Shown here in pieces: positions 42,307 to 52,566 of a stretch of DNA of 64,000 nucleotides. Origin of the DNA: Phyllobacterium brassicacearum (GTDB lineage: Bacteria; Pseudomonadota; Alphaproteobacteria; Rhizobiales; Rhizobiaceae); NCBI RefSeq assembly GCF_003010955.1, contig NZ_PGGO01000008.1, positions 1 to 64,000 of the forward strand, in the 5' to 3' direction. Each line of letters starts with the position of its first letter. Within the stretch, counting starts at the first letter, position 1. The notes beneath the pieces are model-generated. The model was not told the DNA's origin and did not search any database. It saw only the letters and a program-made list of their open reading frames with translations. Position numbers and translations under genes: made by a program.

Positions 42307-43709
42307 GTTGATGCAAGAGCGGTTTGCAGAACCTCGAAAATGCGGGGATCGGTACATTGCGCAACGTTGAATCGCATATAGGAATTTGCCGATTGCGATT
42401 GGCTGAAGACATTGCCAGGCGCGAAAACCACCCGTTCTGCAAGCGCGTGCTGCGCCACTGCTGCAGCGTCCGCGTCGCCCGGCAACCTGCACCATAGAAA
42501 CATGCCTCCTGCCGGTTCGATCCATGGTGTGAGGCCAAGGGACTTCAGCTTTGAACTGGTTTCACCCATGCTACGAGCCAGACGCGTTCGCAAACCATCC
42601 ATGTGTTTGCGATAGGTGCCATCGGTCAGCATGCAAAGGACGAGTTCAGCAGCCAATCGACCGCCGCCGAAGGACGTGGCAATGCGAAGATCCACCAATC
42701 CGTCGATCCAATCCCGCCGAGCGGCTATGAAGCCGCAGCGAACGGACGCGGACAAAGATTTGGAGAAACTCCCGATGTGCACAACACGGTCAAGGCCGTC
42801 GAACGCCGCAAGGCGAGGGGCCGGTTCATGTTCGAAATCGGCAAAGATGTCATCCTCGATGATTGTGACATTGTACTGTTCGGCGAGCTTGAGCAGCCGA
42901 TGGGCGATGACGGGCGATAGTACAGCACCAGTCGGATTATGCAGCGCAGAATTGGTGATGTAGAGGCGAGGGTGGTGTTCGGTGAGCGCTTTGGCAAAGT
43001 ATTCGAGATCCGGTCCGGAGGGAGTGTAGGGCACGCCAATCACCTTGGCACGGTGGGCCTTGAGCAGAGCATGAAAATTGAAATAGCAGGGGTCGTCGAC
43101 GATCACCGTATGTCCAGGTTCAATCAGGAACCTGCAGAGAAGGTCGATTGCTTGCGTACCCGACTCGGTCAGGATGATCTGGTCGGTTGCGGCTTCAATT
43201 CCATGTTCCGCCATACGACGCGAAAGATGTTGCCGTAGCGCACTTATTCCGAGTGGTGGTGCATAGTCGGCGAGGGAAGAGTCTTTTCCCCGCGCCAATG
43301 CGCGCAGTGCCCTTCGAATGCCGTCTTCCGGCATCCATGAAGAAGGCAACCAGCCGCAACCGGGTTTCGCAACAGCCTCACCCGCTTCAAGGGAAGTGCG
43401 AGATACCCAGAGCGGATCGATCGCCAGATCCAGTCGCGGACCAATCTCGGCCAAGGACAATGGTGGCAGATGACCGGCCACATAAAAGCCCGATCCGCGT
43501 CGCGACTGAATAACGCCCTCGGCCGCCAGCCGGTCGTAGGCTTCGACGATTGTCGATTTTGACACTCCCATCGTTTCCGCGAAGCTACGGATCGAAGGCA
43601 GTTTCGCACCCGGCACAAGCGTTCGTCCAGCGATGCGCTGACGGACGGCCTGCATTACGCGCTCAACAAGCGTGATGGTTTCGCGGTTTATCGCAACGCT
43701 TTCGTCCAT
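42303..43709 (-). CDS. MocR-type GntR/aminotransferase transcriptional regulator
   Basis: 468 aa: N-terminal GntR winged helix (residues about 10-75, KLPSIRSFAETMGVSKSTIVEAYDRL) fused to a class I aminotransferase fold with a PLP-lysine in HIGSFSKSLSASVRCG. MocR proteins sense PLP or amino-acid adducts and control nearby genes. It is divergent from an EamA exporter 116 bp away, its likely target. Confidence 0.92.
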   Translation of the reverse strand: MDESVAINRETITLVERVMQAVRQRIAGRTLVPGAKLPSIRSFAETMGVSKSTIVEAYDRLAAEGVIQSRRGSGFYVAGHLPPLSLAEIGPRLDLAIDPLWVSRTSLEAGEAVAKPGCGWLPSSWMPEDGIRRALRALARGKDSSLADYAPPLGISALRQHLSRRMAEHGIEAATDQIILTESGTQAIDLLCRFLIEPGHTVIVDDPCYFNFHALLKAHRAKVIGVPYTPSGPDLEYFAKALTEHHPRLYITNSALHNPTGAVLSPVIAHRLLKLAEQYNVTIIEDDIFADFEHEPAPRLAAFDGLDRVVHIGSFSKSLSASVRCGFIAARRDWIDGLVDLRIATSFGGGRLAAELVLCMLTDGTYRKHMDGLRTRLARSMGETSSKLKSLGLTPWIEPAGGMFLWCRLPGDADAAAVAQHALAERVVFAPGNVFSQSQSANSYMRFNVAQCTDPRIFEVLQTALAST

Positions 43710-43825
43710 CTGTATTGATTCCCATGCCATTACAGTTTGTATGAATTGTACTGCACCTTATCTGGAAAATCCATTGATTGCGATTGATAGACGTCAAAAT
43801 GAAATTGGCGATTGGACAAGTGAGC

Positions 43826-44689
43826 ATGGACAAAACAACGGCAGGCTGGATCAACGGCGTTTTGGGTGTGCTGATTTTCAGCGGATCGCTTCCGGCAACC
43901 CGTGCCGCAGTAGCAGACTTCGATCCGATCTTCGTAACGAGCGCCCGCGCCACCATCGCTGCCCTGTTGGGCCTCGCGCTGCTGCTGGCCTTCCGCGAAA
44001 AGCGCCCGGCGAAATCAGATCTGGGAGCGCTGTTCGTGACGGCAATGGGCGTTGTCGTTGGTTTTCCACTTTTGACCGCACTGGCCCTGCGCCACATCAA
44101 CGCGGCACATTCCATCGTGTTTATCGGACTGCTACCGCTGGCCACGGCAATCTTTGGGGTCATCCGCGCCGGCGAACGAATGCGCCCGCTGTTCTGGCTT
44201 TTCTCAGTTCTGGGTAGCCTGATCGTGGCAGGATTTGCGCTGACGCAAAATCTTTCTGCGTCGATAACCGGCGATCTCCTGATGTTCGCTGCAATCGTCG
44301 TGTGTGGGCTGGGTTATGCCGAAGGGGCCCAGCTCTCACGCAAGCTTGGTGGATGGCAGGTGATCTGCTGGGCACTTGTGCTCTCACTGCCGGTCATGCT
44401 GCCACTGACTGTCTATGTCATGCCTGGGAACTGGAGCGCCGTTGGCGAGCCTGCCTGGATCGGCCTCGTCTACGTCTCGATGTTCTCAATGCTGATCGGC
44501 TTTGTTTTCTGGTACCGCGGTTTGGCGCAGGGTGGAATCGCAGCAGTGGGCCAGCTCCAGCTGCTGCAGCCATTCTTTGGTCTGGTTCTGGCTGCCACGC
44601 TCCTGCACGAACCAGTTGGCTGGCCGATGGTCGTTGTTACCGTTGCCGTTATTTTGTGCGTCGCCGGTGCCAAACGTTTCGCCAGGTGA
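43826..44689 (+). CDS. EamA/DMT-family exporter
   Basis: 287 aa, about ten membrane helices in two EamA repeats (ends LLGLALLLAFREKRP and LLHEPVGWPMVVV). The family often exports amino acids or metabolites. Start MDKTTAGW at 43826 is the family-like one; the frame opens at 43778. Likely regulated by the divergent MocR protein. Confidence 0.88.
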   Translation: MDKTTAGWINGVLGVLIFSGSLPATRAAVADFDPIFVTSARATIAALLGLALLLAFREKRPAKSDLGALFVTAMGVVVGFPLLTALALRHINAAHSIVFIGLLPLATAIFGVIRAGERMRPLFWLFSVLGSLIVAGFALTQNLSASITGDLLMFAAIVVCGLGYAEGAQLSRKLGGWQVICWALVLSLPVMLPLTVYVMPGNWSAVGEPAWIGLVYVSMFSMLIGFVFWYRGLAQGGIAAVGQLQLLQPFFGLVLAATLLHEPVGWPMVVVTVAVILCVAGAKRFAR

Positions 44690-44985
44690 AAGCGCATTTT
44701 TGCGCCGCACAATAAAATCGTTTGCTTTTTTGCATGAGAAGGCCCATATGCCGCTCAGGCGCTTGGACCGGGCAACCCGGTCTTCCGATTGAGGACTTCG
44801 TGGCGTCTGAGACCCATCCGCATGATGCGATGGGCACGGCTGCGCAAGTCGCATGAACCCAAAGCCATTGGCGCAGGGTTCCTCGCGTCTCGTCGTTTAT
44901 CCCAAAATTATTGCACGCAGGTTGCGCCCTGTGATGCGTTGTGTGGCCCGCGGCTTTCCGCGCCGGCCAATGAAAGAAGATTGAA

Positions 44986-46353
44986 TTGGAAACTATTGAA
45001 AAAACCGGCTTTGCCGCCATGGGCCTGAATGCCGTACTGCTGAAGGCAGTCGAGGCAGCTGGAATGGCTACTCCCAAGCCGATCCAGGAACAGGCTATCC
45101 CTGCACAGCTCGCCGGTCAGGATATTCTTGGCATCGCCCAGACAGGTTCCGGCAAGACGGCCGCGTTCAGCCTGCCGATCCTCCAGAAAATCATCACCAT
45201 CGGTGACAAGCGCAAAGGCAAGACAGCCCGCGCGCTGATCCTTGCGCCAACCCGTGAGCTTGCAGTGCAAATCGAAGAGACGATCCGCAAGCTCTCCAAG
45301 GGTGCGCACATCTCTACGGCTCTCGTGCTTGGCGGTGTATCGCGTGTGGCGCAGATCAACAAAATGCAGGCTGGCGTCGACGTCTTGATTGCGACGCCGG
45401 GCCGTTTGACCGACCTTGTTCGCGACAACCGCGTCGATCTCTCTGAGACACGCTGGCTGGTGCTCGATGAGGCCGATCGCATGCTCGATATGGGCTTCAT
45501 CAACGATGTGAAGCGCATCGCAAAGGGGACGCATCGCGACCGTCAGACCGCATTGTTCTCCGCGACGATGCCAAAGGAAGTGGCTGCGTTGGCAGCTGGC
45601 CTGCTGCGCGATCCTGTTCGTGTTGAAGTTGCCCCGCAAGGCACGACGGCTGCCGAGATCAAGCAGGTTGTGCATATGATCCCGACGAAGCAGAAGAAGC
45701 AGGTTCTCTCGGCCATGCTCAAGGATGAGACGCTGGCCTCGGTCATTGTCTTCACCCGCACCAAGCATGGAGCCGATGCTGTTACTCGCGTACTCGAGAA
45801 GGACGGCTACGAAGTTGCTGCCATTCATGGCAACAAGTCGCAGAACGCCCGCCAGCGTGCTCTGAACGGCTTCAAGGACGGTTCCGTGCGTGTCCTCGTG
45901 GCAACTGATATCGCTGCGCGCGGCATCGATGTTGTCGGCATCAGCCATGTGATCAATTTCGATCTGCCGGATGAGCCGGAGAGCTATGTCCATCGTATTG
46001 GCCGTACCGGGCGCAACGGCGCTTCGGGCTCTGCGATCACGCTGTATGATCCGGCCGAAGAAAGCGTAAAGCTGAAGGCCGTTGAGCGTGTCACGCGCAT
46101 GCGATTGCCCATGGCAGATTCGCCGATCGATCTATCGAGCCTGCCGGCCCGCGCGGCAAATAGCGATCAGCGCCCGCCGCGCCGTGAGGGCGGTAGCGGT
46201 GCTCCGGGCAAGAAGCCGCATCGCGGTCAATCTGCAGGCAAGCCGCGTGAAGCGCGCGGCGAAAAGGTCTGGAGCAATGATGCCGGTGCGCCGGCACAGA
46301 AGCGTCCTTTTCGCCGCAACAAGCGCAAGAGCTTCGGTGCCAAGGCAGCCTGA
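44986..46353 (+). CDS. rhlE: DEAD-box RNA helicase (RhlE-like)
   Basis: 455 aa. All helicase motifs are present: Q motif (TPKPIQEQAIP), AQTGSGKT, PTRELAVQ, VLDEADRMLD, SAT, ATDIAARGID and HRIGRTGRNG. The basic, low-complexity C-terminal tail (from about 375) should bind RNA. It starts at TTG 44986 after GAAAGAAG. Roughly 300 bp of upstream sequence have no gene and may include a long leader. Confidence 0.93.
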   Translation: METIEKTGFAAMGLNAVLLKAVEAAGMATPKPIQEQAIPAQLAGQDILGIAQTGSGKTAAFSLPILQKIITIGDKRKGKTARALILAPTRELAVQIEETIRKLSKGAHISTALVLGGVSRVAQINKMQAGVDVLIATPGRLTDLVRDNRVDLSETRWLVLDEADRMLDMGFINDVKRIAKGTHRDRQTALFSATMPKEVAALAAGLLRDPVRVEVAPQGTTAAEIKQVVHMIPTKQKKQVLSAMLKDETLASVIVFTRTKHGADAVTRVLEKDGYEVAAIHGNKSQNARQRALNGFKDGSVRVLVATDIAARGIDVVGISHVINFDLPDEPESYVHRIGRTGRNGASGSAITLYDPAEESVKLKAVERVTRMRLPMADSPIDLSSLPARAANSDQRPPRREGGSGAPGKKPHRGQSAGKPREARGEKVWSNDAGAPAQKRPFRRNKRKSFGAKAA

Positions 46354-46378
46354 TCGGCATTGCTGAAATCGTTATCGA

Positions 46379-46408
46379 GCCGTCGGCACATCGTGCCGGC
46401 GGCTTTTT
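46379..46408 (+). terminator. Terminator after the helicase gene
   Basis: An 11-bp stem (46379-46389 with 46393-46403, one mispair or G-T pair), a 3-nt loop, then TTTTT, 26 bp past the helicase stop. Confidence 0.85.
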
Positions 46409-46513
46409 GCTGGCTCAAATATCTGCTTATCCTCTCGATTGAGAAATTCTGCGCTTGAACGCTTAAGCCGGGGCAAATAGGTTCAGGTCCAGCAGAATGA
46501 AGGACCGGGCCCC

Positions 46514-47548
46514 ATGTTTGATTCAGTGATCGATACCATCGGAAACACGCCGCTTATTCGCATGAAGAAAGCGTCCGACCTCACTGGTTGCGAAATTTAT
46601 GGCAAGGCCGAGTTCTTGAATCCTGGCCAGTCGGTGAAGGACCGTGCGGCGCTCTATATTATTCGTGATGCGGAGAAACGCGGATTGCTCCGGCCCGGTG
46701 GCGTGATTGTCGAAGGCACGGCCGGCAATACCGGTATTGGCCTCACCATGGTCGCCAAAGCCTTGGGCTACCGTACTGTTATCGTCATCCCAGAGACCCA
46801 GAGCCAGGAAAAGAAGGATGCCTTGCGGCTACTGGGTGCAGAGCTGGTGGAAGTACCGGCCGTTCCTTACAGAAATCCGGATAATTACGTGAAGGTCTCT
46901 GGGCGTCTGGCCGCGCAGATGGCAAAAAGCGAACCGAACGGCGCAATCTGGGCGAATCAATTCGACAACGTCATCAACCGCCAGGCGCATGTCGAAACCA
47001 CAGCGCAGGAAATCTGGCGCGATACCAATGGCAAGGTGGACGGGTTCATTTGTGCGGTTGGGTCCGGAGGCACGCTGGCTGGTGTATCGCAGGGGCTGAA
47101 GGCAAGGGATTCGTCGATCAAGATCGGGCTCGCCGATCCGCTAGGGGCGGCGCTTTACTCCTACTACACAACCGGTGAATTCAAAGCCGAGGGAAGCTCC
47201 ATCACCGAGGGCATTGGACAAGGCCGCGTTACCGCCAATCTTGAAGGTTTTAGGCCTGACTTTTCCTATCAGATACCCGATGCGGAAGCGCTGGAGGTCG
47301 TATTCGATCTGGTGACAGAGGAGGGGCTTTGCCTCGGCGGCTCGTCGGGTATCAATGTTGCCGGCGCCATTCGCATGGCGCGGGACATGGGACCCGACCA
47401 CATCATCGTGACGGTCCTGTGCGATTACGGCAATCGCTATCAATCAAAGATGTTCAATCCGGAGTTCTTGCGCTCCAAGGATCTGCCTGTCCCGGTATGG
47501 ATGGAAGCGAAAACCGATATATCCGTTCCGTACGAGAATAAATCCTGA
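46514..47548 (+). CDS. cysK: Cysteine synthase A
   Basis: 344 aa, O-acetylserine sulfhydrylase group. IGNTPLIRMKKAS at the start; PLP-lysine in NPGQSVKDRAA; the PLP-phosphate loop GTAGNTGIG; GSGGTLAG. It makes cysteine from O-acetylserine and sulfide. Its TGA shares one base with the alaX ATG. Lead gene of a four-gene operon. Confidence 0.95.
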   Translation: MFDSVIDTIGNTPLIRMKKASDLTGCEIYGKAEFLNPGQSVKDRAALYIIRDAEKRGLLRPGGVIVEGTAGNTGIGLTMVAKALGYRTVIVIPETQSQEKKDALRLLGAELVEVPAVPYRNPDNYVKVSGRLAAQMAKSEPNGAIWANQFDNVINRQAHVETTAQEIWRDTNGKVDGFICAVGSGGTLAGVSQGLKARDSSIKIGLADPLGAALYSYYTTGEFKAEGSSITEGIGQGRVTANLEGFRPDFSYQIPDAEALEVVFDLVTEEGLCLGGSSGINVAGAIRMARDMGPDHIIVTVLCDYGNRYQSKMFNPEFLRSKDLPVPVWMEAKTDISVPYENKS

Positions 47549-48294
47549 TGGCATACGATACAGCAATTCTCTTCCGCGACGATTCCTACCTCAAGGTTAT
47601 CGAAGGGACGGTGCTTGCGATCAACGAACGTGGCGGCATACTGACCGACCAGACGGTGTTCTACGCCACGTCAGGCGGTCAGCCGGGTGATAGCGGCGTT
47701 TTTGTTCGCTCCGATGGTTCGACTATCGCGATTGCTACGACGGTGACCGGCGAGAGCAAGGAAGAGATCATTCATATCCCTGCACCCGATCAGGCAGTGC
47801 CGTTAGTGGAGGAGAAATTGTGGCTCCGCATCGATTGGGAGCGGCGATATAAATTGATGCGCATGCACGCGGCATGTCACTTGCTGAGCGTCGTTTGTCC
47901 CTATCCGATTACGGGTGCTGCGGTTGGCGAGGATGACAGCCGGGTAGATTTTGACCTTCCGGACGCCGGTGTGACCAAGGAAGGCGTGACCGCGAAGATG
48001 ATGGAACTGGTCAATGCCAACCACCCCATCTTCACGCGCTGGATCACTGACGAGGAATTGGCGGCCAATCCGGGCCTGATCAAATCCAAGAATGTTCGTC
48101 CGCCTGCGGGGACAGGACGCATAAGACTCGTATGCATTGGGGAGAACGCATCAGTGGATTCGCAGCCCTGCGGCGGAACCCACGTCGCAACCACCGGCGA
48201 GGTTGGTGCCGTCCATATCGGAAAAATTGAGAAGAAGGGCAAGGAAAACCGGCGGTTTCGTATCCGCTTTGGCTCCTTGCCGGAGGGAGAATGA
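47548..48294 (+). CDS. AlaX-type alanyl-tRNA editing protein
   Basis: 248 aa, a free-standing copy of the AlaRS editing domain. Zinc ligands: HAACH (HxxxH) and QPCGGTH (CxxxH). It hydrolyses Ser or Gly mischarged on tRNA-Ala. The length fits the AlaX-M/II class. It is tightly coupled to cysK and to sseA (ATGA overlap). Confidence 0.92.
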   Translation: MAYDTAILFRDDSYLKVIEGTVLAINERGGILTDQTVFYATSGGQPGDSGVFVRSDGSTIAIATTVTGESKEEIIHIPAPDQAVPLVEEKLWLRIDWERRYKLMRMHAACHLLSVVCPYPITGAAVGEDDSRVDFDLPDAGVTKEGVTAKMMELVNANHPIFTRWITDEELAANPGLIKSKNVRPPAGTGRIRLVCIGENASVDSQPCGGTHVATTGEVGAVHIGKIEKKGKENRRFRIRFGSLPEGE

Positions 48295-49148
48295 ACGTGA
48301 CGGACAAGAGCGCTTATGTGGTTTCGCCCGATTGGTTGCAGGAAAGGCTCGGTCAACCAGGTCTGAGTATCCTGGATGCGTCCTGGTATTTCCCGTTTCA
48401 GAATCGTGACGCCAAGGCAGAGTATGATGCGGCGCATATTCCGGGTGCTATCTTCTTCGACCACGAGGAAATGTCTGATCCTGGGTCCCCGCTGCCGCAC
48501 ACCCTGCCCAAGCCGGAAGTGTTTGCCGCCGCCGTGAGCAGCATGGGGATCACAAGTGACGATACGATTGTCGTTTATGACGGTCCTGGCATGCACACGT
48601 CGCCGCGGGTCTGGTGGATGTTCCGGACCATGGGTGCCAAGAACGTTTTCGTGCTCGACGGCGGATTCGAAAATTGGAAGAACGTCGGCAGACCGGTCAC
48701 TGACACGGCAACGAAGATCGCGCCGTCAGCATTCATGCCGAAATTTGATGCCGGGAAGGTTGCCAGCTTTTCGGACATGCGAACGATCGTTGACAGTGGC
48801 TCACGGCAAATAGCCGATGCGCGGTCGGCAGGCCGCTTCAAGGGTGTTGACCCTGAGCCGCGGGAAGGGCTCCGTTCAGGGCATATGCCGGGCGCGCGCA
48901 ATGTCCCGTCTTCGAGCCTTGCTGACAATGGGTATCTGAAGGATATCAATGGCCTGCGGCAGGTTTTTGACCAGGCGGGAGTCGACCTTTCCAGACCCAT
49001 CGTCACAAGCTGCGGTTCTGGTATCACGGCGGCAGTGATTACACTTGCTCTCGAATCCCTCGGCCACAAAGATAATATGCTTTATGATGGCTCGTGGACC
49101 GAGTGGGGCGGAGCCAGGGATACTCCGGTCGTAACCGGTGAAGCGTAA
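48291..49148 (+). CDS. sseA: 3-mercaptopyruvate sulfurtransferase
   Basis: 285 aa with two rhodanese domains. The second holds the active cysteine in VTSCGSGITAAV, with the CGSG(I/V)T loop that marks mercaptopyruvate rather than thiosulfate specificity. The first is inactive. It belongs to cysteine catabolism and thiolation, in line with cysK in the same operon. Confidence 0.94.
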   Translation: MNVTDKSAYVVSPDWLQERLGQPGLSILDASWYFPFQNRDAKAEYDAAHIPGAIFFDHEEMSDPGSPLPHTLPKPEVFAAAVSSMGITSDDTIVVYDGPGMHTSPRVWWMFRTMGAKNVFVLDGGFENWKNVGRPVTDTATKIAPSAFMPKFDAGKVASFSDMRTIVDSGSRQIADARSAGRFKGVDPEPREGLRSGHMPGARNVPSSSLADNGYLKDINGLRQVFDQAGVDLSRPIVTSCGSGITAAVITLALESLGHKDNMLYDGSWTEWGGARDTPVVTGEA

Positions 49149-49151
49149 GTC

Positions 49152-49688
49152 ATGAGTGACATAGTCAAGCCACGCATCCTGAAAACGCGTGTTACGCACT
49201 TGGAAATGACGGAACGGCCGACGCAGTCGGTTCCGACCCCTGTTGCCTTCAAGCTGGCGCTGATGCGGGCAACGAAAATTTCCCTGCCATTCTACCGGTT
49301 TCTTTACGAGCAGGTCGGCAAGCCGCATCATTGGTCAGTGCATCGTCATCTGAGCGATCGGGATTTGGCGGCGATCATCCATCGTTCGAATGTCGACATC
49401 CATGTGCTTTATGCCGATGGCTCGCCCGCAGGCTTCTTCGAACTCGTGCTCGATGAGGGCGAAGGCGTAACCGAGATCTTGTATTTCGGCCTGGTGCCGG
49501 AATTTCAGGGGCGGGGGCTCGCCAAATTCTTCCTCAACGAGGCGATTTCGACCGCATGGATGAGTAGTCCGCGAAAAGTAATCATTGAGACCAATACGCT
49601 GGATAGCCCGCGAGCACTGCAAATGTATCAAAGAATGGGCTTCAAGCCCGTCAGTTTTGCAGAAGCAGAAATAGAAGCGTGGAATTAG
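49152..49688 (+). CDS. GNAT-family acetyltransferase
   Basis: 178 aa. The acetyl-CoA loop is LVPEFQGRGLAKFFLNEAI, followed by ETNTLDSPRALQMYQRMGFKPV. Substrate unknown. 3 bp after sseA, last gene of the cysK operon. Confidence 0.9.
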   Translation: MSDIVKPRILKTRVTHLEMTERPTQSVPTPVAFKLALMRATKISLPFYRFLYEQVGKPHHWSVHRHLSDRDLAAIIHRSNVDIHVLYADGSPAGFFELVLDEGEGVTEILYFGLVPEFQGRGLAKFFLNEAISTAWMSSPRKVIIETNTLDSPRALQMYQRMGFKPVSFAEAEIEAWN

Positions 49689-49781
49689 TATTCGTATCTC
49701 CTTTTTTCCACCTTTAGTTGTATAGCCGAGCGCCGAGAATCTCTCTACGAGCCCGTTATCGAATGGTCTCAGGGGAATTAA

Positions 49782-50219
49782 ATGCATTCAAAGCAAGTAT
49801 TGCTGACCGCGGCAGCAATTTCGTCAGTGTTGTTGGTTGCGGGTTGTCAAACTTCGGAGCTGACAACGACGCGGACTGGATCGACTACTTTCACGATTTC
49901 TGCAAAATCGGACCACAAAACGGGCCTGCTCAGCACCCACATGGTCAATCCCGATTGCTCAAGCGGCAGAGTTCCGGCCTTCAAGGTCGCGACTCCTCCA
50001 GCGAATGGTACAATCGATCTTTGGCAAGGCTCAATTTCTCCTTCATATGCGGCGGGTCATGCACTACACAAGTGCAACAGTCGCAAAGTAGCGGCGGTTG
50101 GGGCTTACTACACGTCTAAGCCGGGCTTCGTCGGTACCGATCAGCTGATCGTTTCGAGCAAAGCTCCGGGTAGCGATGCTTATAGTTATGTCACTGTTCA
50201 TATTACGGTGACGAAGTGA
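49782..50219 (+). CDS. Putative lipoprotein
   Basis: 145 aa with a lipoprotein signal (ISSVLLVAGCQT, lipobox VAGC). The mature part is beta-rich with an Ig-like feel (PPANGTIDL, FVGTDQLIVSSKAPG, YVTVHITVTK) and two cysteines. Unrecognised; likely periplasm-facing. Confidence 0.8.
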   Translation: MHSKQVLLTAAAISSVLLVAGCQTSELTTTRTGSTTFTISAKSDHKTGLLSTHMVNPDCSSGRVPAFKVATPPANGTIDLWQGSISPSYAAGHALHKCNSRKVAAVGAYYTSKPGFVGTDQLIVSSKAPGSDAYSYVTVHITVTK

Positions 50220-50291
50220 AATGCGGCAAGAATCGGGTGGCTAAAGTGCGAACCGAGGTGTTTTCTTTGCTTTAACAAAGGAGTTCACCCG

Positions 50292-50765
50292 ATGAGCAAT
50301 ATCCGATTCATTGCAATGCCCACGACACTTACCCGCCACTACCAGGCGAGCGGGGCAGACGCTAACGGCCAGAAGCCGGAGGTGCACATTTCAGATGGCG
50401 ACGGCGTACCCTGCCGTCATTGCCTGCAGAATGTGAGGGCGGGCGACAGGTATCTCATCCTGTCGCACCGGCCATTTCCGGCGCCGCAACCCTATGCAGA
50501 AACCGGCCCGATTTTTCTGCACGCGGACGAATGCGTGCGTTATGAGGAAACGGCGGAAATGCCGGCGATGTTTCGTGAGAGCAGCGACTATATCCTCCGT
50601 GGCTATTCGTGCCAGGACCGGATTGTTTATGGGACGGGTGGGGTTATCAAGACCGGCGACATTGCGAATCGGGCCGACGAACTTCTGAGACGCGATGATG
50701 TTGCCTATGTGCACATGCGGTCCGCTCGGAACAACTGTTTCCAGTGCCGTATAGAGTTGACATGA
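50292..50765 (+). CDS. DUF1203 family protein
   Basis: 157 aa: CRHCLQNVRAGDRYLILSHRPF, ETGPIFLHADECVRY, YILRGYSCQDRIVYGTG, and a C-terminal VHMRSARNNCFQCRIE. These are DUF1203 marks; function unknown. AAAGGAG precedes ATG 50292. Confidence 0.9.
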   Translation: MSNIRFIAMPTTLTRHYQASGADANGQKPEVHISDGDGVPCRHCLQNVRAGDRYLILSHRPFPAPQPYAETGPIFLHADECVRYEETAEMPAMFRESSDYILRGYSCQDRIVYGTGGVIKTGDIANRADELLRRDDVAYVHMRSARNNCFQCRIELT

Positions 50766-50766
50766 A

Positions 50767-50794
50767 AAAAGCCCGGAGAAAACTCCGGGCTTTT
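50767..50794. terminator. Bidirectional terminator
   Basis: GCCCGGAG-AAAA-CTCCGGGC stem flanked by A-run and T-run, so it serves both the DUF1203 gene and the convergent ald gene. Confidence 0.88.
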
Positions 50795-50812
50795 CGTTAT
50801 TATATAATTAAA

Positions 50813-51928
50813 TCAAGCCGCCAGGACTGATTTAGCCTCGACCATTTCAAGACCGAGCGCCTCGGCGACCGCCTGGTTGGTCACACGGCCCTTGTGGACA
50901 TTCAAGCCATTGCGCAGGTGCGGATTGTCGACCAGCGCCTTGACGCCGCGGTCAGCCAGCTGCAAGCCATACTGCAGGGTAGCATTGTTGAGGGCATGGG
51001 CGGACGTGACCGGGACTGCTCCCGGCATATTTGCGACGCAGTAATGAATGACGCCATCGACTTCGTAGGTTGGCTCTGAGTGGGTGGTGGCGTGGGACGT
51101 CTCGAAGCAGCCGCCCTGGTCGATGGCGACGTCGACAATGACGGCGCCCTTCTTCATACCGGAAAGCATTTCGCGAGTGACCAGCTTCGGAGCGGCCGCC
51201 CCAGGAATGAGAACCGCGCCAACGACGATATCGGCAGAAAACACTTCTTCATCAAGGGCTTCGATGGTTGAGTAGCGGGTATGGATGCGGCCGCGGAAGA
51301 GGTCGTCCAGCTGGCGCAGACGCGGGATCGAACGATCGAGGATCGTCACGTCGGCGCCGAGCCCCGTGGCCATCATCGCCGCATTGATGCCGACAACGCC
51401 GCCGCCGATGATGGTGACCTTGCCGGGCAGGACGCCTGGCACGCCGCCAAGCAACACGCCGCGCCCGCCATTGGCCTTCTGGAGCGCGGTCGCACCGGCC
51501 TGTATCGCAAGGCGACCGGCGACTTCTGACATAGGCGCAAGCAACGGCAGGCCACCGCGGTCATCGGTGACAGTTTCGTAGGCGATGGCGGTAACACCGG
51601 AAGCCAAGAGACCTTTGGTCTGTTCCGGATCCGGGGCAAGGTGAAGATAGGTATAGAGAATCTGACCTTCGCGAAGCTGCACCCATTCTGATGGCTGTGG
51701 CTCTTTTACTTTGACGATCATATCTGATTGCGAGAAAACTTCTTCTGCAGTCTTGACGATCTTTGCGCCTGCTGCCTGATAGGCTCCGTCGTCGGCGCCA
51801 ATTCCAATGCCAGCTCCGGACTGGACGATGACCGTATGGCCATGGGCGATGTATTCGCGTACGGCCCCCGGAGTGAGGCCGACGCGATATTCATGGTTTT
51901 TTATTTCCTTCGGGCAGCCTACGCGCAT
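50813..51928 (-). CDS. ald: Alanine dehydrogenase
   Basis: 371 aa. It interconverts L-alanine and pyruvate with [23 protein letters not shown] is the family start; the NAD loop is [15 protein letters not shown] 51928 follows GGAGG; the 53 extra codons upstream are not used. It is divergent from an Lrp/AsnC gene, the usual alanine-responsive activator arrangement. Confidence 0.96.
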   Translation of the reverse strand: MRVGCPKEIKNHEYRVGLTPGAVREYIAHGHTVIVQSGAGIGIGADDGAYQAAGAKIVKTAEEVFSQSDMIVKVKEPQPSEWVQLREGQILYTYLHLAPDPEQTKGLLASGVTAIAYETVTDDRGGLPLLAPMSEVAGRLAIQAGATALQKANGGRGVLLGGVPGVLPGKVTIIGGGVVGINAAMMATGLGADVTILDRSIPRLRQLDDLFRGRIHTRYSTIEALDEEVFSADIVVGAVLIPGAAAPKLVTREMLSGMKKGAVIVDVAIDQGGCFETSHATTHSEPTYEVDGVIHYCVANMPGAVPVTSAHALNNATLQYGLQLADRGVKALVDNPHLRNGLNVHKGRVTNQAVAEALGLEMVEAKSVLAA

Positions 51929-52035
51929 AACGCCTCCTGTTAGTGTTTTTAGAGTTCCCTTTTGAGACAGATATGACACCACGAATCGTGTCGCATGTCC
52001 TTGCCAAGAAGGCTCGACGGAGGCTCCATTTTCGA

Positions 52036-52052
52036 ATATTCTTGCGCAATAT
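52036..52052. promoter_or_regulatory. Candidate Lrp-type operator
   Basis: ATATT-N7-AATAT palindrome in the ald-lrp intergenic region, 29 bp before the regulator gene. AT-rich 5-bp arms fit Lrp/AsnC sites in general; specificity is inferred from position. Confidence 0.45.
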
Positions 52053-52080
52053 CGTGCATTTATCGAAGAAAGCTCGAACA

Positions 52081-52566
52081 ATGTCATTGGACAGGATTGA
52101 TATCGCCATTCTCGACAGCCTGCAGAAGGATGGCCGCATGTCGAATGCGACGCTTGCCGAGAAGGTCGGACTGTCGCAATCGGCGTGCTCGCGGCGGCTG
52201 GATATATTGGAAAAGTCGGGTGTCATTCGCGGCTATCATGCGCGGCTTTCCAACAAGATGCTCGGCCATCCGGTCATTGTAATCGTCAATATTTCTCTTT
52301 CCGGGCAGGCGGACAAGCAGCTTCGTGAGTTCGAAACAGCGGTAAAGCGTTGCCCCAACGTGTTGGTTTGCTATCTCATGTCAGGCGAATACGATTATCT
52401 GCTTCGAATTGCGGCAAAAGATCTCGAAGACTATGAGCGGATACACAAATTCTGGCTTTCGGCGATGCCGCATGTCACGAAAATCAACTCGTCATTTGCC
52501 TTGCGGGAAGTCGCGGACCGAACCGGTCTCGGGGTTGAGACAGCGCTCATAGAAATCGCAGGTTAG
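52081..52566 (+). CDS. Lrp/AsnC-family regulator (probable ald regulator)
   Basis: 161 aa: N-terminal HTH ([41 protein letters not shown]) and a C-terminal RAM ligand domain ([17 protein letters not shown]). Such regulators sense amino acids, here probably alanine. The start MSLDRIDI at 52081 is the family start. Confidence 0.92.
   Translation: MSLDRIDIAILDSLQKDGRMSNATLAEKVGLSQSACSRRLDILEKSGVIRGYHARLSNKMLGHPVIVIVNISLSGQADKQLREFETAVKRCPNVLVCYLMSGEYDYLLRIAAKDLEDYERIHKFWLSAMPHVTKINSSFALREVADRTGLGVETALIEIAG

Noticed and set aside
44908-45993. 361-codon open frame antisense to the DEAD-box helicase
   Set aside because: Antisense shadow of conserved helicase motifs.
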